From Sodiomyces alkalinus F11 (Eukaryota; Ascomycota; Sordariomycetes; Glomerellales; Plectosphaerellaceae): a DNA stretch of 64,000 nt. Below, in pieces: positions 34,600 through 46,549 of this stretch. Each line of letters opens with the position of its first letter. The stretch's first letter is position 1. The stretch is taken from positions 1,866,067-1,930,066 of the forward strand of contig NW_021167083.1 of NCBI RefSeq assembly GCF_003711515.1, given 5' to 3'. A model generated the notes under the pieces. The model searched no databases and was not told where the DNA came from. It was given only the letters and a program-made list of their open reading frames with translations. Position numbers and translations under genes: made by a program.

Positions 34600-36960
34600 T
34601 ATTTAGCGCTAATAATACGCGGTTCTTATTTTAGCGATAGACCTAGCTAGGACTAAGGGAATAGCGGTTAGGCTATAATATATAGCCGTACTTAGGTATT
34701 AGATTAAAGCGTTAGTTATAGTACCGCGGCGCGGGTTATTAAACTACTAAAATAAGGGTCGGAGCGCTATATATTCTGTAGTCCGGTTTAAAAAGGCTAT
34801 ATCGGCTAATATAGTGCTTCTAAACTCCTTAGGTATAATTCCGGTATTATCCTAGTATTAGGTTCGCTTGGGAATTGAAGAAATCGGCTAACTTTACCTT
34901 AGGACCTAGTTAGACTACGGTCGCGGCTAGGTTAGCGTTAAGCTTATCATCAATAATAGATAGGAGCTTTCCCTAAGATTTATCGGTAGCCTTTACGAGT
35001 TAGGTAACCCTATTAGTAAATACGCGGATATCACGGTGGTTTATAATATCTTCTAGGGTATACTTCTCCTTATATAATTAGTACTTAGCTTTTTCGCGCG
35101 GGAGCCAGAATCGGCTCTTTAAACTATCCTTTTAGTTCTTTAGGGTAATATTCTTATTATACTATTCGTGGAGTCTAGGGTCTATAGTTATTTGCTACTT
35201 AGAGCCTTTACCTAATAAGTAATAGGAGATACTATAGGTAAGGGCTTTGCTATACCTACGACTTATCCCGGCGTATTACTCTATAGCGTCTATAAAGCGG
35301 AATATATTAATAAAGACTAGCTTAATACTTTTTATACGGATATCCTAGGTAGTAGTAAAGTATTCCGGCGGGTTGAAGTATCCGAGGTTATCCGCCTTAA
35401 AGCGAACCTAGGGTTATTATAACTATAATCCGCGCTAGAGTTCGCCGATAATACCTAGTAAGTCCGACTAGCGTATATACGTTTAGTCTCCGCCCGTAAG
35501 GGGCGGCTAAGTAAGCGCTAAAGGAGGGGGAGGTATTTTATCCAGCGGCCTAGTATTTTAGCGGATATTCTAATATCTAGGTCCGGGCGCGCCCGTATTA
35601 GATACTATACCCTTAGAGTCGACCGGATAATTAGCCGAAAAGGCGCGGCTAGGGATATCGGATATTTAGCGTTTTATAGCGATCGAATAGTAGCTAATAG
35701 TCTTAGCGGAAGATATATAGGATATAGGGGATTAGTATAAGGAGGATTTACCTAGGGAGTATATTAATTCTTCCTCCTTAATTATAGGTTCTTTATCCGC
35801 TATCTTTATAGTAGAACGGATTAGGAGTATAGTAGGTTTTATTATAGTAAATAACGGTTCCCCTAGCTCTCCTATAATGTTAAGGCCACGGCGACTACTT
35901 AGCTTTTATATCCTAAACCCTATTATAATAAACTAAGCGGAGCTAGACTTAGTAAAGCTAGTACTAGCGGAGCTAGCACTAGTAAGGCTAGTACTAGTAT
36001 AACCGCGCAGATACGGTTTTGGAGTGGTTCTGATAGTTGGTTATATAACCCCCTTTTTTAAGGCTACGGGATCCACCTCCTATATATATATTAAGGACAG
36101 GATCCGGATATCCCTATCGAGGGATTATTATTTAATTATCATTCTTTTTTGTAATTGCTTATTCCACGGTTAAGGTATCCTTCCAGTTTAACTTATGTTG
36201 CCCTAATCAGAACAGTAACTGCCGATCTACTTCTTTGCTAAAGGTTATAGTGGTATTAGTTATATTTGGTTATATATCGTGATTTTGCTAGACTAACCTC
36301 TTTGTCTAATCTTTATCTTAACGATCTAGTGCTACTACGTCTTTATCTAGTTATACTAGTAAGGCTAGTATTAGCGAAGCTCCCTCCGATATAGTCGATT
36401 AGGTTAGCCTTGGTAGCTCGCCTGTATAGGGAGCAGGACTAGCGGTAAACGGTTATATAGGTTATTTGCCCTTAATATCGCGGGGTTTTCCTATACCCGC
36501 TAGGATCTCCTTATAAGCAGGTTCTCTATTAAGCTATTTTTCAAAGGCGTCTACGAAGTTATCCGGTCTTCGGATCTATTTCTTTAGGTAGGATATATTG
36601 GACACGGACTCTAATTACGAGATTCTTCCTCTTAAGGTTACGCCGCTTACGCCGGCTATTATTAAGGCGTATACGGCTCTCCTAGCTATATTAAGTAGAG
36701 TTATGTCTTTAGACGTAAGGAGATTAGTAATAGGGTCTAGGAAATTATCTAAGAACTTAATAAGATTTTACGCGCTTTTAGCGCTTCGCGGATGAGAATA
36801 GTTATTAAGGAGGTTTATATCGCTTATAATAGCGGAGCTTTAGGTTCTATAGCGGATTTTTTATTTAGTAGAGTTAGTAGAGTCGCTAAACCTATATACT
36901 AATAGCAGCCCGTGGTTATTATATACTCCATGCCGTAATCTAGCGAAGGAGAAGCGTTTT
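34600..36960 (-). pseudogene. Gypsy B gag relic
   Basis: Minus-strand structural ORF starting near 36,950. Readable pieces are NLIKFLDNFLDPITNLLTSK, DITLLNIARRAVYALIIAGV near 36,640-36,760, and RRPDNFVDAFEK and REPAYKEILAGIGKPRDIKG near 36,460-36,560. A Pro/Thr-rich linker follows, and a possible zinc-knuckle with lost Cys residues near 34,490-34,540. The plus-strand ORF at 36,598-36,795 is the shadow of this gag. Domain limits are approximate. Confidence 0.55.
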
Positions 36961-37007
36961 CGCCCGGCACGCTAGCGGTTATATAGTTCTATTAGTATAG
37001 TATATTT

Positions 37008-37426
37008 TGAAGATATCTGACGATATCGGATAAACAGAAGGGACGAAAGTCCCGAAAAGCAGTGGGAAAAATAAGAAGGTAATAATGGGATTGTAAGGTG
37101 GGATCTCTGCGCGCATATTGTGTCTTCTTCGGATCGAAAAAGGGATGAAGATAAAGGATTAAGAATAAAGAACAAAGGAAGAACCGAACCGAGGGAACGG
37201 GTTGATATCCTTTGTTCTTTTTAAAGGATCGATATCGTAATAGTATCGTAATATATATCGATATCGTAGTAATATCGTAATCTATTGTATCCTTTGTCTG
37301 ACTCGTAACAGGTGAACTGACTCGAAAGAGAACGGTCTAGGCTTGCGGGGAAGATATCCTTTGTTCTAGTACGAAGGATATACTCGAAAGATAGTAAGGA
37401 TATTATTAGTAATAATATTAATATCA
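37008..37426 (-). repeat. Gypsy B 5' LTR, intact (419 bp)
   Basis: Starts tgaagatatctgacgatatc and ends taatatca. Full-length reference for the split 3' LTR (18,061-18,173 + 27,235-27,568) and for the partial copy at 47,793-48,005. The ORFs at 36,972-37,175 and 37,221-37,427 fall inside it and are chance frames. Confidence 0.85.
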
Positions 37427-37499
37427 AAACTATATATCTATATAATCGTAGGATATATCATTTTACGTTAAGTAGCGGTATATAAACCTCGCTTAAAAG

Positions 37500-39530
37500 C
37501 TTAGTTATTACTATTTAATATACCCTATCTAAGTATATCTCTGGCTAGCTAGTATCATCGGACCTAGGGCTTTTAGAGTTCGGAATAGCGACCTTTAGGT
37601 ATAGAAAATAGGGTATAATAAAGATATCCTTTACTAATCTAAAGGCAGGCTTACTAGGAATATATCCTCGGCGAGCCCCGGACTATCTATTTCTCTATAC
37701 GACTAGTCTATTCCTAATATTCGGGGCCGTAAGCGTGTTTAGGGATCTCGGTCCGATCCTTAAATATTCGTTTAAGTACTAGCCGATAGGCTCTATATAT
37801 TCGTATAATACCCGGCGCGCGAGGACTATCTATGCGTATAGTCCGGTATATTATTAGTATAGAGCTTTATTGCTTAAGGAGTCCTCTATACTTCTAGAGG
37901 GAGCGTTATATTAGGGGGCGGCTCGGTACTGTTATAGTAGAGGTATAAGACCGCTATGCTTCTGCCTAGACTTAACCCTATTCCCTTTTAAAGGCCTTCC
38001 TCGGGGGCACGGTTCCGGCCTAGGTTATTAGGGCGGTAAGCTATACTATTTATATAAGGGTAGCGTGGGTCCTATAATACCGATTCGGTATTATTAGGGC
38101 TCTCGCCCCGGCGTATACTCAGGCTAATATCTCATCTTCGCTCCCTTCTTTTTATATCCGGAGGATCTTTCGGGCACTTAGGCTTAAGAGATATAGGTTA
38201 AGAGGGGGGATAAAGGTCTTTTTTTCGAGGACCCTAACCGGTATGGCCTTATAGGCTCCGGCTACTAATTAGAGGTATTAGTTCTATACCGCTATAAGTA
38301 CCGCTATAAGGCCGGAACGGGGGCCGGCCCCTATCTTATAAATACTTAAGGCGTAATAGATAACTACTAATCTTATTACTATAAGGTATAGTCTTCTTAC
38401 GTCCGCGAAGCTATACCCCTATTCTACCACGCTAAGCCTTAAGAGGCCGCATATTTAGGTAGCTAGTCGGCTTTTTACCTTTTTAGTGTATTGCTAGAAG
38501 TCGAGTTTCCTGTTAAGCTAGACGGCTAAGAGCCTTATCGCCTTTATTACCGGCACCGAAGTGGCGCTAAGAGAGAGCGGGGTAAAGGAGGGTTAGGGTG
38601 ATTTCGTAAAGGGGATATTAATATACTTAGCTAGTTCAAATTATAGTCCGCTTACTATCTCGTAGTCTAGGTAAGTACGCTACGCGGCGGTAAGACGGTA
38701 CTATGCTTATACCTTTATTCTGCTAAAGGCGATAATATTTATATTATTAGTAAAATCTATTATTATTATTTTAAGGACCCTTTCTAATGCCTTATAAAGG
38801 GTAGAGATATAGAGAATAAAAAGGATAAAGGAGATCAGGGAGCCTTATATTATACCCCCGTAGAGTAATAGCGGGGGGGCCGGTTTACTATTAAGTAATA
38901 GCTAGGCTATATAGTCTTAGAGGAAGCTACTAATTAGGGTAATAAGCTACTAGGGGAAGCCCTTTCTTTTAACTACCTTAAGGAGGCGGGAGTAGAGGAT
39001 AGTATTAAAGGCGCCTTTAATATCTAGTTAAAGTATTAAAATAATACCGCTATAAGCCTAGCTCGCCGTTACGGCCGCCGTGACTCTTTATACTACTATC
39101 TCTAGACTCCGTCCGGTCTAATTACCTATCTATCTTTCCGGGAGGAGCCGATACTCCTTCGCTATAGCGGCGATACGGTTAGCTAATATCCCCTTAACGA
39201 CTTTACCTATTATATTAAGGAGTAATATCGGTTATTAGCCCTTTACAGTTTTCTAGTCGCTCGACGGCTAGCTTTCCTTTTTAAAGACTACTATAATAGC
39301 GTAATAGTACTTTACCGGGTAATAGGCCGCTTTAAGGCACGCTATAAAGATAGTGCTTAGTTCTTAGTATAGGGGAGGTCTACATACTTTTAGGAGCCCT
39401 ACGAAGAGCCTATTAGGCCCTAGTACCGCCTAGGGTTTAGTCTTCTTAAGGCGCCCCTATATATCCTCTATGGTAACATTATAGCGGATATCCTATTTAG
39501 GGGGAAATTCCGCGCTTAAGGGTCTAAAGA
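37500..39530 (-). pseudogene. LINE D ORF2, RT part
   Basis: Non-LTR reverse transcriptase on the minus strand. Near 39,010-39,045 it reads LDIKGAFNTILYSRLLK, the RT block A of Tad1/I-type LINEs. Near 38,740-38,770 the catalytic FxDD box survives as FTNNINIIAFS, with both Asp changed to Asn by RIP. Near 39,480-39,530 it reads DIFRPLSAEFPPK, the segment before RT that in related elements follows a KA..L...FFP motif; that motif is on the other side of Copia E. The segment 37,515-37,855 is also present at 17,600-17,935. Confidence 0.7.
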
Positions 39531-39733
39531 TATCAGATAAAACGTAGTCAAAATCGTCACAAAATAGGTCAAAATTAATTAAGGCAATTATATACAATTA
39601 TGACTATGTCGGACTGTTAGGGAAATGCTACCACCGTATTTTATATTGTGTAAATTCTATAAGCGTCTACCCGGATTATACTCTTGGTAATCCAGCCTAT
39701 TACATAACCGATAAGACTGTAGTATATTCGATA
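39531..39733 (-). repeat. Copia E 3' LTR (203 bp)
   Basis: Begins tatcagataaaacgtagtc and ends gtatattcgata; equal in length to 45,100-45,302. A pyrimidine run (taccccctaatccccct) follows, the polypurine tract on the minus strand. Confidence 0.85.
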
Positions 39734-39959
39734 TACCCCCTAATCCCCCTAAACGTTATTTAGGCGATTAAAGCTATTCGAAACCGGCAGATACAATAGG
39801 TATATAACCTATATAATCTCTTCGCTATAGCCGGCCTTAAATTCATCCTCCAGATCCTCTAAATACTCTATCCGGACTTCCTCTAGCTGCTTTTACTATA
39901 GCCGTTCCCGTATATCTATTACTCCTACCTGGGATCTAAATGTCTTAAATTTTCGCCGT

Positions 39960-42900
39960 ATAACGCCTTCGTTAATCCCTCTACTACTATTTCCGCGCTC
40001 GTAACGTATATTACGAGTATTTACTCTTATCCCTTTACTTAACATAACTAGTAGCCGTGGATAGTAATATAGCGGAGGCGCGGTATTAGCGTACTAATCT
40101 CTTAATTAACTAATCGAATCCATTAGTTATTATCGCATAGGATCCTTAATTCCGGATCGTTAAATTCCACTCTGTAAGGAACTGAGTGGCACTATGGATT
40201 AGCACTATGTGGGATCGGAGATACGCTCGGATCGCCGAGCACTCGGCGAGACCAAATTACTATGTTAGCGTAGAGGGGGAAAAGCGTTCCTTTTCCTCCT
40301 TAAGTTAAAGTCTCCATAATATACGACTATTAAGTCCGAATAGTATTATCTGTTACGGTGTATCTTTTCCCTAGTATTATAGCGTATTCCTTAACATACT
40401 CCTTTACTAAGTAATAGGCGTTATATAAAGATACCCTCTGTTATACCTCATACTAACGCTAATAGCTCTGCTTCCGTTATTAACGTTATGACCGTATCCT
40501 GCTTATTAGTGCGCTATGCGATTATACCGCTGAATAAGCGTATCACATACGCTTAAGTACTCTTTTAATTAAGGGTATGATCGGTAAACTAGGCATTAGT
40601 GTAGATTTCGATAGCATCGCTACTCCCTAATTCTAACATAAACGATTAGCTATTAATTAGATAAAGAATTAGAGAATCGGCGGCCTTATAGTGTTTAGAC
40701 CCTGGATTAACTTTAAACCGGTATAGCCTAGATACTATAAACGGGATATTAGGCCGCGATATCACTATTATATATAGTATAGATCCTATCTTCTGTTAAT
40801 ATCTTCTAATATTCGTCGAGGTCCCTAAATAGAGTAGTAGTTCTACGATTTTCATTAGGTGCACTAGGTGATAATTACTACTATACTTACTATTTAGCTT
40901 TAAAAGGCGTGCTAACTTAGCCACGTAATCGCGTTACGATAACTAGATTTTACGGGCGACGCAGTCGCGAATAACCTTAATACTAAGGAACTATTACACA
41001 GGATCGCTACCTTATAGGTTATAGTAGCATTATAGATTATTAACTAGCTACTCTATCTACGCCATATATTATTTCTTATAAGTAATAACGATATCGTTAA
41101 CGTAGAAAAATAGGATTGAACCATAGTATAGAAAGTAATAAGGTTTCTACGGCACTATCTAGAAGTCGTCCGCTAATAGGATAGCCGAAAAGTGCTTTTA
41201 CTAAAGTAATCGGGACTCCGTAAGCCTATATAATACCTGTTTTAGGTATAAACGACTCCCTAAGGCCGGAAAACCTAGTAGCGGGTATATAAAGATATCG
41301 TAGAGAAGGGACGTATATCTCCTTAAAGGAGGATTAATATTACTAATCTCCTCGCACTACTAGCCTTATCTTATATTTATATAGAAATCTATACTTATCG
41401 AATTTATATATTATTACCTATATCGAGTTTAGAACCTAATTTCTATCTATTACGGACGCCGGTACCCGTATCCAGGATCCTATCTCCTCGTGGCTCCGGA
41501 AATAGTCTTCTTATGCCTATCGGAATAAGTGGCCGTAAGGGTATAAGGGTATATCGCGAGGGTTTTTCGGAGGAGGAGGCAGGTCTTTACGATAGATCTT
41601 CGCGGCTAAGGCTACCGGAGTAACCACTAAAGTAACTACCGGAGTAGTACTTCCCGAGGCTACCGCCGGGGTTATATTTTCCGAGATAGCTATTAGGGCC
41701 GTGGGTTCGAGTAATAGCGATAAATACCGCTATAGCATTATAGCAGTAGTCCTTTTTAACCATAATTTAGTTAGCGGAGTCGTATCTAAGGTATATATAT
41801 TTAGGGCGTAATGGCTAGCGTTAAACGTGGCAACCTATCTATCTCTTTACTAGCTATCTTCTTACCGAATTAGTCGCGCTCCTTTATTTAATAGGAGCCC
41901 TATAACCGTAGCTATAGGGGTATTATAGCACTATATTCTGTTATCCTAGAGCCCTATGGTTATAACTATAGGGGTATTATGATTTCCTAATATAACGGCG
42001 ACTATTAGCACTATAACCGGTAACGGGGTTATTAGTAAAGAGGAAAGTAGCGGAATAGTTGGTTATAAACGGTGATTAGGCGTTATACCCGCTAAATCGC
42101 GCTATTCGTGACCTAAGTTTTATCTAGCCTCTTCCACCTCCTTACGGCCGGGTATTACGGACTATAACCTTAACGGTTAGGCCGTTAAGGAAGGAGATCC
42201 GGGGGGAACCCCCGGTAAAGGGTTAAATTCAAAATAAGCAGTTATATAGAGGAGGGGGGTTTAGCTTATAAATCTATAAACGGCCGTAAATCTTTATCCC
42301 CTCTTCTTTAATCTAACTAATTAGGTCTTCTAATTACTCCTCGGTTTAATTAACGGAGGTTATCATTAAAGACGTTAATATCGCCGTTAAAAAAGGTATG
42401 TTTATTAAAATCTATATCGCGTGTACGAATAACGCGGTTACGGTTATAGCGGCCTGATATCTAGATACGGAAGATATTAGTGGAATTATAGCCGACGAGG
42501 TAGCCGATATAGGTGTAAGGAGCGATACGATTTAATAGCTTATTATTGCCCTTTTAGGCGTCCTTAGTTATCGCGTACGCCTTATAGCTATAGGGTCGAA
42601 GGTGTAATAAAATCGGCTTCCGTTTAAAGAGGACCTTATAGGGCGTTTTCTAATCCTTTTACTGCCTTCGTAGCGTCCGGTTATAAACGTATACTACTAT
42701 AGGAATAGCCTTATGGTATATAAACGGCGGTAGCTTAGCATGGATATTTATCGTATAACCCTTTAAAATACCCACGGTAGTAGTATATTCCGCACTCCCG
42801 TTCTACGATTAAGTATCGGTAGCAGATACCTTTAATAGAATGCCCTCCTTGCGTAGGAAGAGGGTGATATTATTAGATTAAGTTAGCTTCTTATTAGCCT

Positions 42901-45000
42901 TAAAAACGCGTACCTTATAACGTAATTAACGGTCTACCCAGGTAAGGAATTCCTTAATTATTACGAGGATATCCGCTACTAGCTTACTCTTTATAACGTA
43001 GGTGGCCGTAGAACCACTGTAACGGTCGTTGAACAATATAAACCTTGAGTCCTTGTCGGAGGTCCGGTTAAATTCCGTGAAGTTAAGCGCCTATTATTTC
43101 CCTATATAGGTAGGTATGGTATAAGGGCGCCTACTAATATACCGTTTTATTTTTATAAGCTTGTAGGCCTCGTAGTCGATGATTATGAGTCCCTTAATCT
43201 TAACCCCCTGCGTCTGCTTTTCTAGGTGCCTAAGCGGTTTAGGGCTAGGGTGCCTTAGTCGTAGATACTATAAGATACCCTCCGTAGTGCTTAGATACCG
43301 TATCGTTAATTTATAGACGCCTTTTCGGGTAGCAGAAGAAGAAGAGCCTAGAAAAGCAGCCGTAGATTAGTTAGAGTACACGTATTGAATAACGGTTTAA
43401 TTAAAGTGGTGACTTAGCTAGTATAGTATAGATCTATTAGTATATCGAAGGCAGTTATTAGGTGGCTTCTGATCCTACTAGTATCCTCGTAGTCGTAACC
43501 GTTAGTTTAAGATTAAATTATAAGCAAAATCTACATAGTATACAATATTTAAGAGCCTAAAATCGAGGCCTCCTATTGGTCCGTTTAATCTCACGGTCAC
43601 GTTACCGTAACCTTTAATAGGTAGCAATAAGCTACCTTAAACTATATAGTCTTCCTGCGTAGTGGGTATAATATCAGAAAAACGGGAAAAATCGTGAAAA
43701 ATATACATAATAGCACCGGAATCTAAAATAGTAGATACCCAAAAAGGGTAGCTAGTAGTAATGCTAGCTATAAAGGTAGCGGCGTAAAAGACGCCGCTAC
43801 GGACGCTACTATAGTTAAGTCACGCCTCTTTAAGCTATACAGAGTCCCGGCTTATATCCTTCTTTATCTTTTTTACGGCGCGTAGTTCATCCACTTCCGA
43901 CCGTAGTATAGGGTTACATTTAAGGATCCGTTAAACGGTTATTTTAGTGGTCTTGAAGGGCGTTTAATCGTTACTTACTATATCTAGGAATATATAGAAA
44001 TAGTCGTTAATATCGTAACTAGCCATCGCACACACGCGGTAGTGTACCCCGTATTTAAAGGCAGATTAGCGTCTTTTAGAAGAGGAACGATTAGTTAAAG
44101 TAATAAACGGTATAGCTATAGATACCGCGGTAAAGGGATTCTTAGCTTTATTCTTCCCGCGGCCACCTTTCTGAGTCTTAGCCGTGGCAGCTAAGGTATC
44201 TTCGCTCTCTTCGCTTCCGGTATATAGTATAGGGAATACTATAGCGCGGTGGCTACTGCGTATTCCTTAGTCTTTAAGTCTAGTCTCGATATATCGTTAA
44301 CTAAGGGTATAAAGGTCTTCGGGGAGTAGTACTTTCTTATCTACAAGGTGTCTCTCGAGTTCGGTCTAATCGCGACTAGCGATTAAACGTATACCTCTAA
44401 AGAAGTCTATTATCTAGATATACGTTACGGGCGTTGATTAGATCTTTTTAAGGCGTACTAATAGCTCCTACTGTCTAGCTAACCACTCCTATAGCTCTTT
44501 TAGGGTCGTTAGCACTACGCGGACGTGTTCGTTATAGTCTTCGTAGGTATTAACGCGGCGGGTAACTATATAGAGACCAGTATCGCATTAAACGGCTTTA
44601 AACACCTCTTTAGACGTTAGATTACGTAGTAGTAGCTTACGACTATCGTTAATACTCTTAGTCTATTAGCTTAAAACGGCTTTAATACCCTTTATATACC
44701 TAGTATAGTCATCGCTCTATATTTTCCAGCGTTATATAGCCGAGTCGTAGGCGCACTGCCTAGGAGGTATTAGATCTAACTACTACAAGGGCGTCGCTTC
44801 TACTAATAGGGTTACGTGCGACGGCTAGAAGGTAGCGTAGGAGGGCAGAATAGGCTTTTAGGGAGGGGGAATAGGATTACTAGGGCGTAGATATTCCCAG
44901 ACTTCGTTATAACTAGCTATAGCTTTATAGTGCTTGCTCTAGAACTCCTAATCGCGATAGGCTTTATAGATTACAGGCTTATATTCCGATATCTTAATAG
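39960..45000 (-). pseudogene. Copia E gag-pol relic
   Basis: Minus-strand polyprotein. Gag is on the right; near 44,170-44,270 it has a damaged zinc-knuckle end (SSHRAIVFPILYTGSEESED) followed by a basic stretch (KTQKGGRGKNKAKNP). RT is identified by the motif near 41,085-41,120, ILFFYVNDIV (YVDDI with the second Asp lost). RNase H lies left of 40,600. Integrase and protease are placed by order rather than by catalytic residues. RIP stops run throughout. Confidence 0.65.
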
Positions 45001-45099
45001 TTATTTATAGACAAACACGCTATATCGGCGCGGCTAAATAGCTTCTTAAATCAGTAATCGTAAAGGTAGGTTATTCACTTGGTAAGTAAGAGTCTAAAT

Positions 45100-45302
45100 C
45101 ATCAGATAAAATGTAGTCAAAAGCGTCACAAAATAGGTCAAAGTTAATTAAGGCAATTATATACACTTATGACTGTGTCGGACCGTCAGGGAAACGCTAC
45201 TACCGTATTTTATATAGTGCAGATTCTGCAAGCGTCCACCCAGATTATACTCTTAGCAATCCGGCCTATTACGTAACCGAAAAGACTATAGTCTATTCGA
45301 TA
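45100..45302 (-). repeat. Copia E 5' LTR (203 bp)
   Basis: Partner of 39,531-39,733. It keeps several CpA/TpG sites that the other copy has lost (atgactgtgtcgg; gcaagcgtccaccc). Confidence 0.85.
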
Positions 45303-46500
45303 CAAGACGGTAAGGAGGGGGGGGTAGGAAGAACTTGCGGGTAAGGACTTCGGCTTTCTCTATATATATAGTAGCTAGGTTATTATTATCGTCTTAGCGT
45401 AGTAACGGTACTAATAAGGGGTTTAGCGATACTCCCTCTTTTATTCGTGCCTATTTCTATAATCGCTAAAGGAAGTTATCGTTTTTCCTAGTCATAGAGT
45501 AAGTACCGCTAATATAGCCGCTTCGTTACCATTACGGCCTTATCGGGGCGTTTCTCCGCTTCCTTAAACTTATCCTATTAGTTCCGGGACTTCCTAGATA
45601 TATATCTACGGTAAAGACGCCTTATTTCCTAGATAAGAGTGGTTAGCTCCGTACTCTACTAAGGGGTAGATAGGAGCTTAGGGGTGCCCCCGTAGCGATA
45701 CGGTACGGATTTATCGGCTAGGGTTATAAGGTTCTTAATTAGGTTATCTAGTACTAAGTCGATGTCTCCTAGTATTATAAGGGGCCTAATCTACTATAGT
45801 TATATAGTACTAAGCTAGGGGACCTATTAGGGGGTAAAGTCCTTCTAGACCTAATAGGGCCCGCCTAGGTCCCGTAGTAGTATTATTATAGTGCTCGCCG
45901 TAATATTTATCTCTATATAGATTCGGGCTATCTATAAGTAATAATCTGACGCGATAATAGTCTTATTAGGAATTATAGCAGAGCCCTTATATCGCCTATA
46001 TATAGCCAATAATACTAGTATACCGGCCTAGGCGGTATTATATAGTAGTTCCGGGGGGGGTTACTAGGTCTAGATTCTACCTAGTTATAAGGGTAAGCAG
46101 GGTATTAGCCTAGGGGTAGTATCGTAGTGGCTATAACTATAAGGGATAGTACAAATTAAAGTCCCCTATAAGGATATAACGGCTCTATAGCGGTATCGTA
46201 TCGAATATATTGTATAGAGGTATATTCTAAATGATCCTAGCTAATTAGTAGTTCTCTAAGTAGATTAACTAGATTATAAGGGTATCGTTTTTAGTCCTGA
46301 ATATACCGGTATAGGTATCGTAGTAGGCCCGCTACGTCTATATATATAGTGGGTATCTTTTATACATATATAAGAGGGCGCGGCCCCATCCCTACATTAG
46401 CTAGCATACCTCTTTGGAGGGGTAGGCCGGGCTTTTCGTGAAAGGGTTAAGGCCGGGCTCTTAGATTACTGTTATATTATACTTGGCGGAGTACCGAAGC
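45303..46500 (-). pseudogene. LINE D ORF2, endonuclease part
   Basis: Minus-strand region between the ORF1 zinc knuckles and the Copia E junction, where the apurinic-like endonuclease of Tad1-type LINEs is expected. The frame right before the junction (about 45,305-45,365) reads KAEVLTRKFF with Pro-rich residues after it, a motif that precedes RT. This fixes the orientation and shows Copia E landed inside ORF2. Catalytic endonuclease residues could not be assigned. Confidence 0.5.
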
Positions 46501-46549
46501 GGAAGCTCCCGCTACGCCTAACTCCTCCCTATATTCTATAAAAGGATAT

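Larger units (their letters stand above)
18061..37426 (-). mobile_element. Gypsy element B, interrupted by Copia A and a MULE
   Basis: A minus-strand Ty3/Gypsy element whose two LTRs lie at 37,008-37,426 (5') and, split, at 18,061-18,173 plus 27,235-27,568 (3'). Removing the 9.06-kb Copia A insertion leaves an element of about 10.3 kb. Right to left it has gag (about 36,950-34,600), protease (about 34,050), RT, RNase H, integrase (to about 30,240) and a further ORF in the same sense (29,680-27,945). Flanks ctttt and aaact do not match, and both flanks carry the same LINE segment, so recombination after insertion is likely. A third, partial LTR of the family is at 47,793-48,005. Confidence 0.75.
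39531..45302 (-). mobile_element. Ty1/Copia element E, nested in LINE D ORF2
   Basis: A 5,772-bp minus-strand Copia element with 203-bp LTRs at 39,531-39,733 and 45,100-45,302. Flanks are aaaga (left) and caaga (right), a 4-of-5 match that may be the target-site duplication. From right to left: gag (about 45,000-43,850), protease, integrase (about 43,300-42,100), RT (about 41,450-40,700), RNase H (to about 39,960). A partial second copy lies at 60,391-60,824. Confidence 0.85.

Noticed and set aside
36598..36795. Plus-strand 65-residue ORF
   Set aside because: Shadow of the Gypsy B gag (NLIKFLDNFLDPITNLL on the minus strand).
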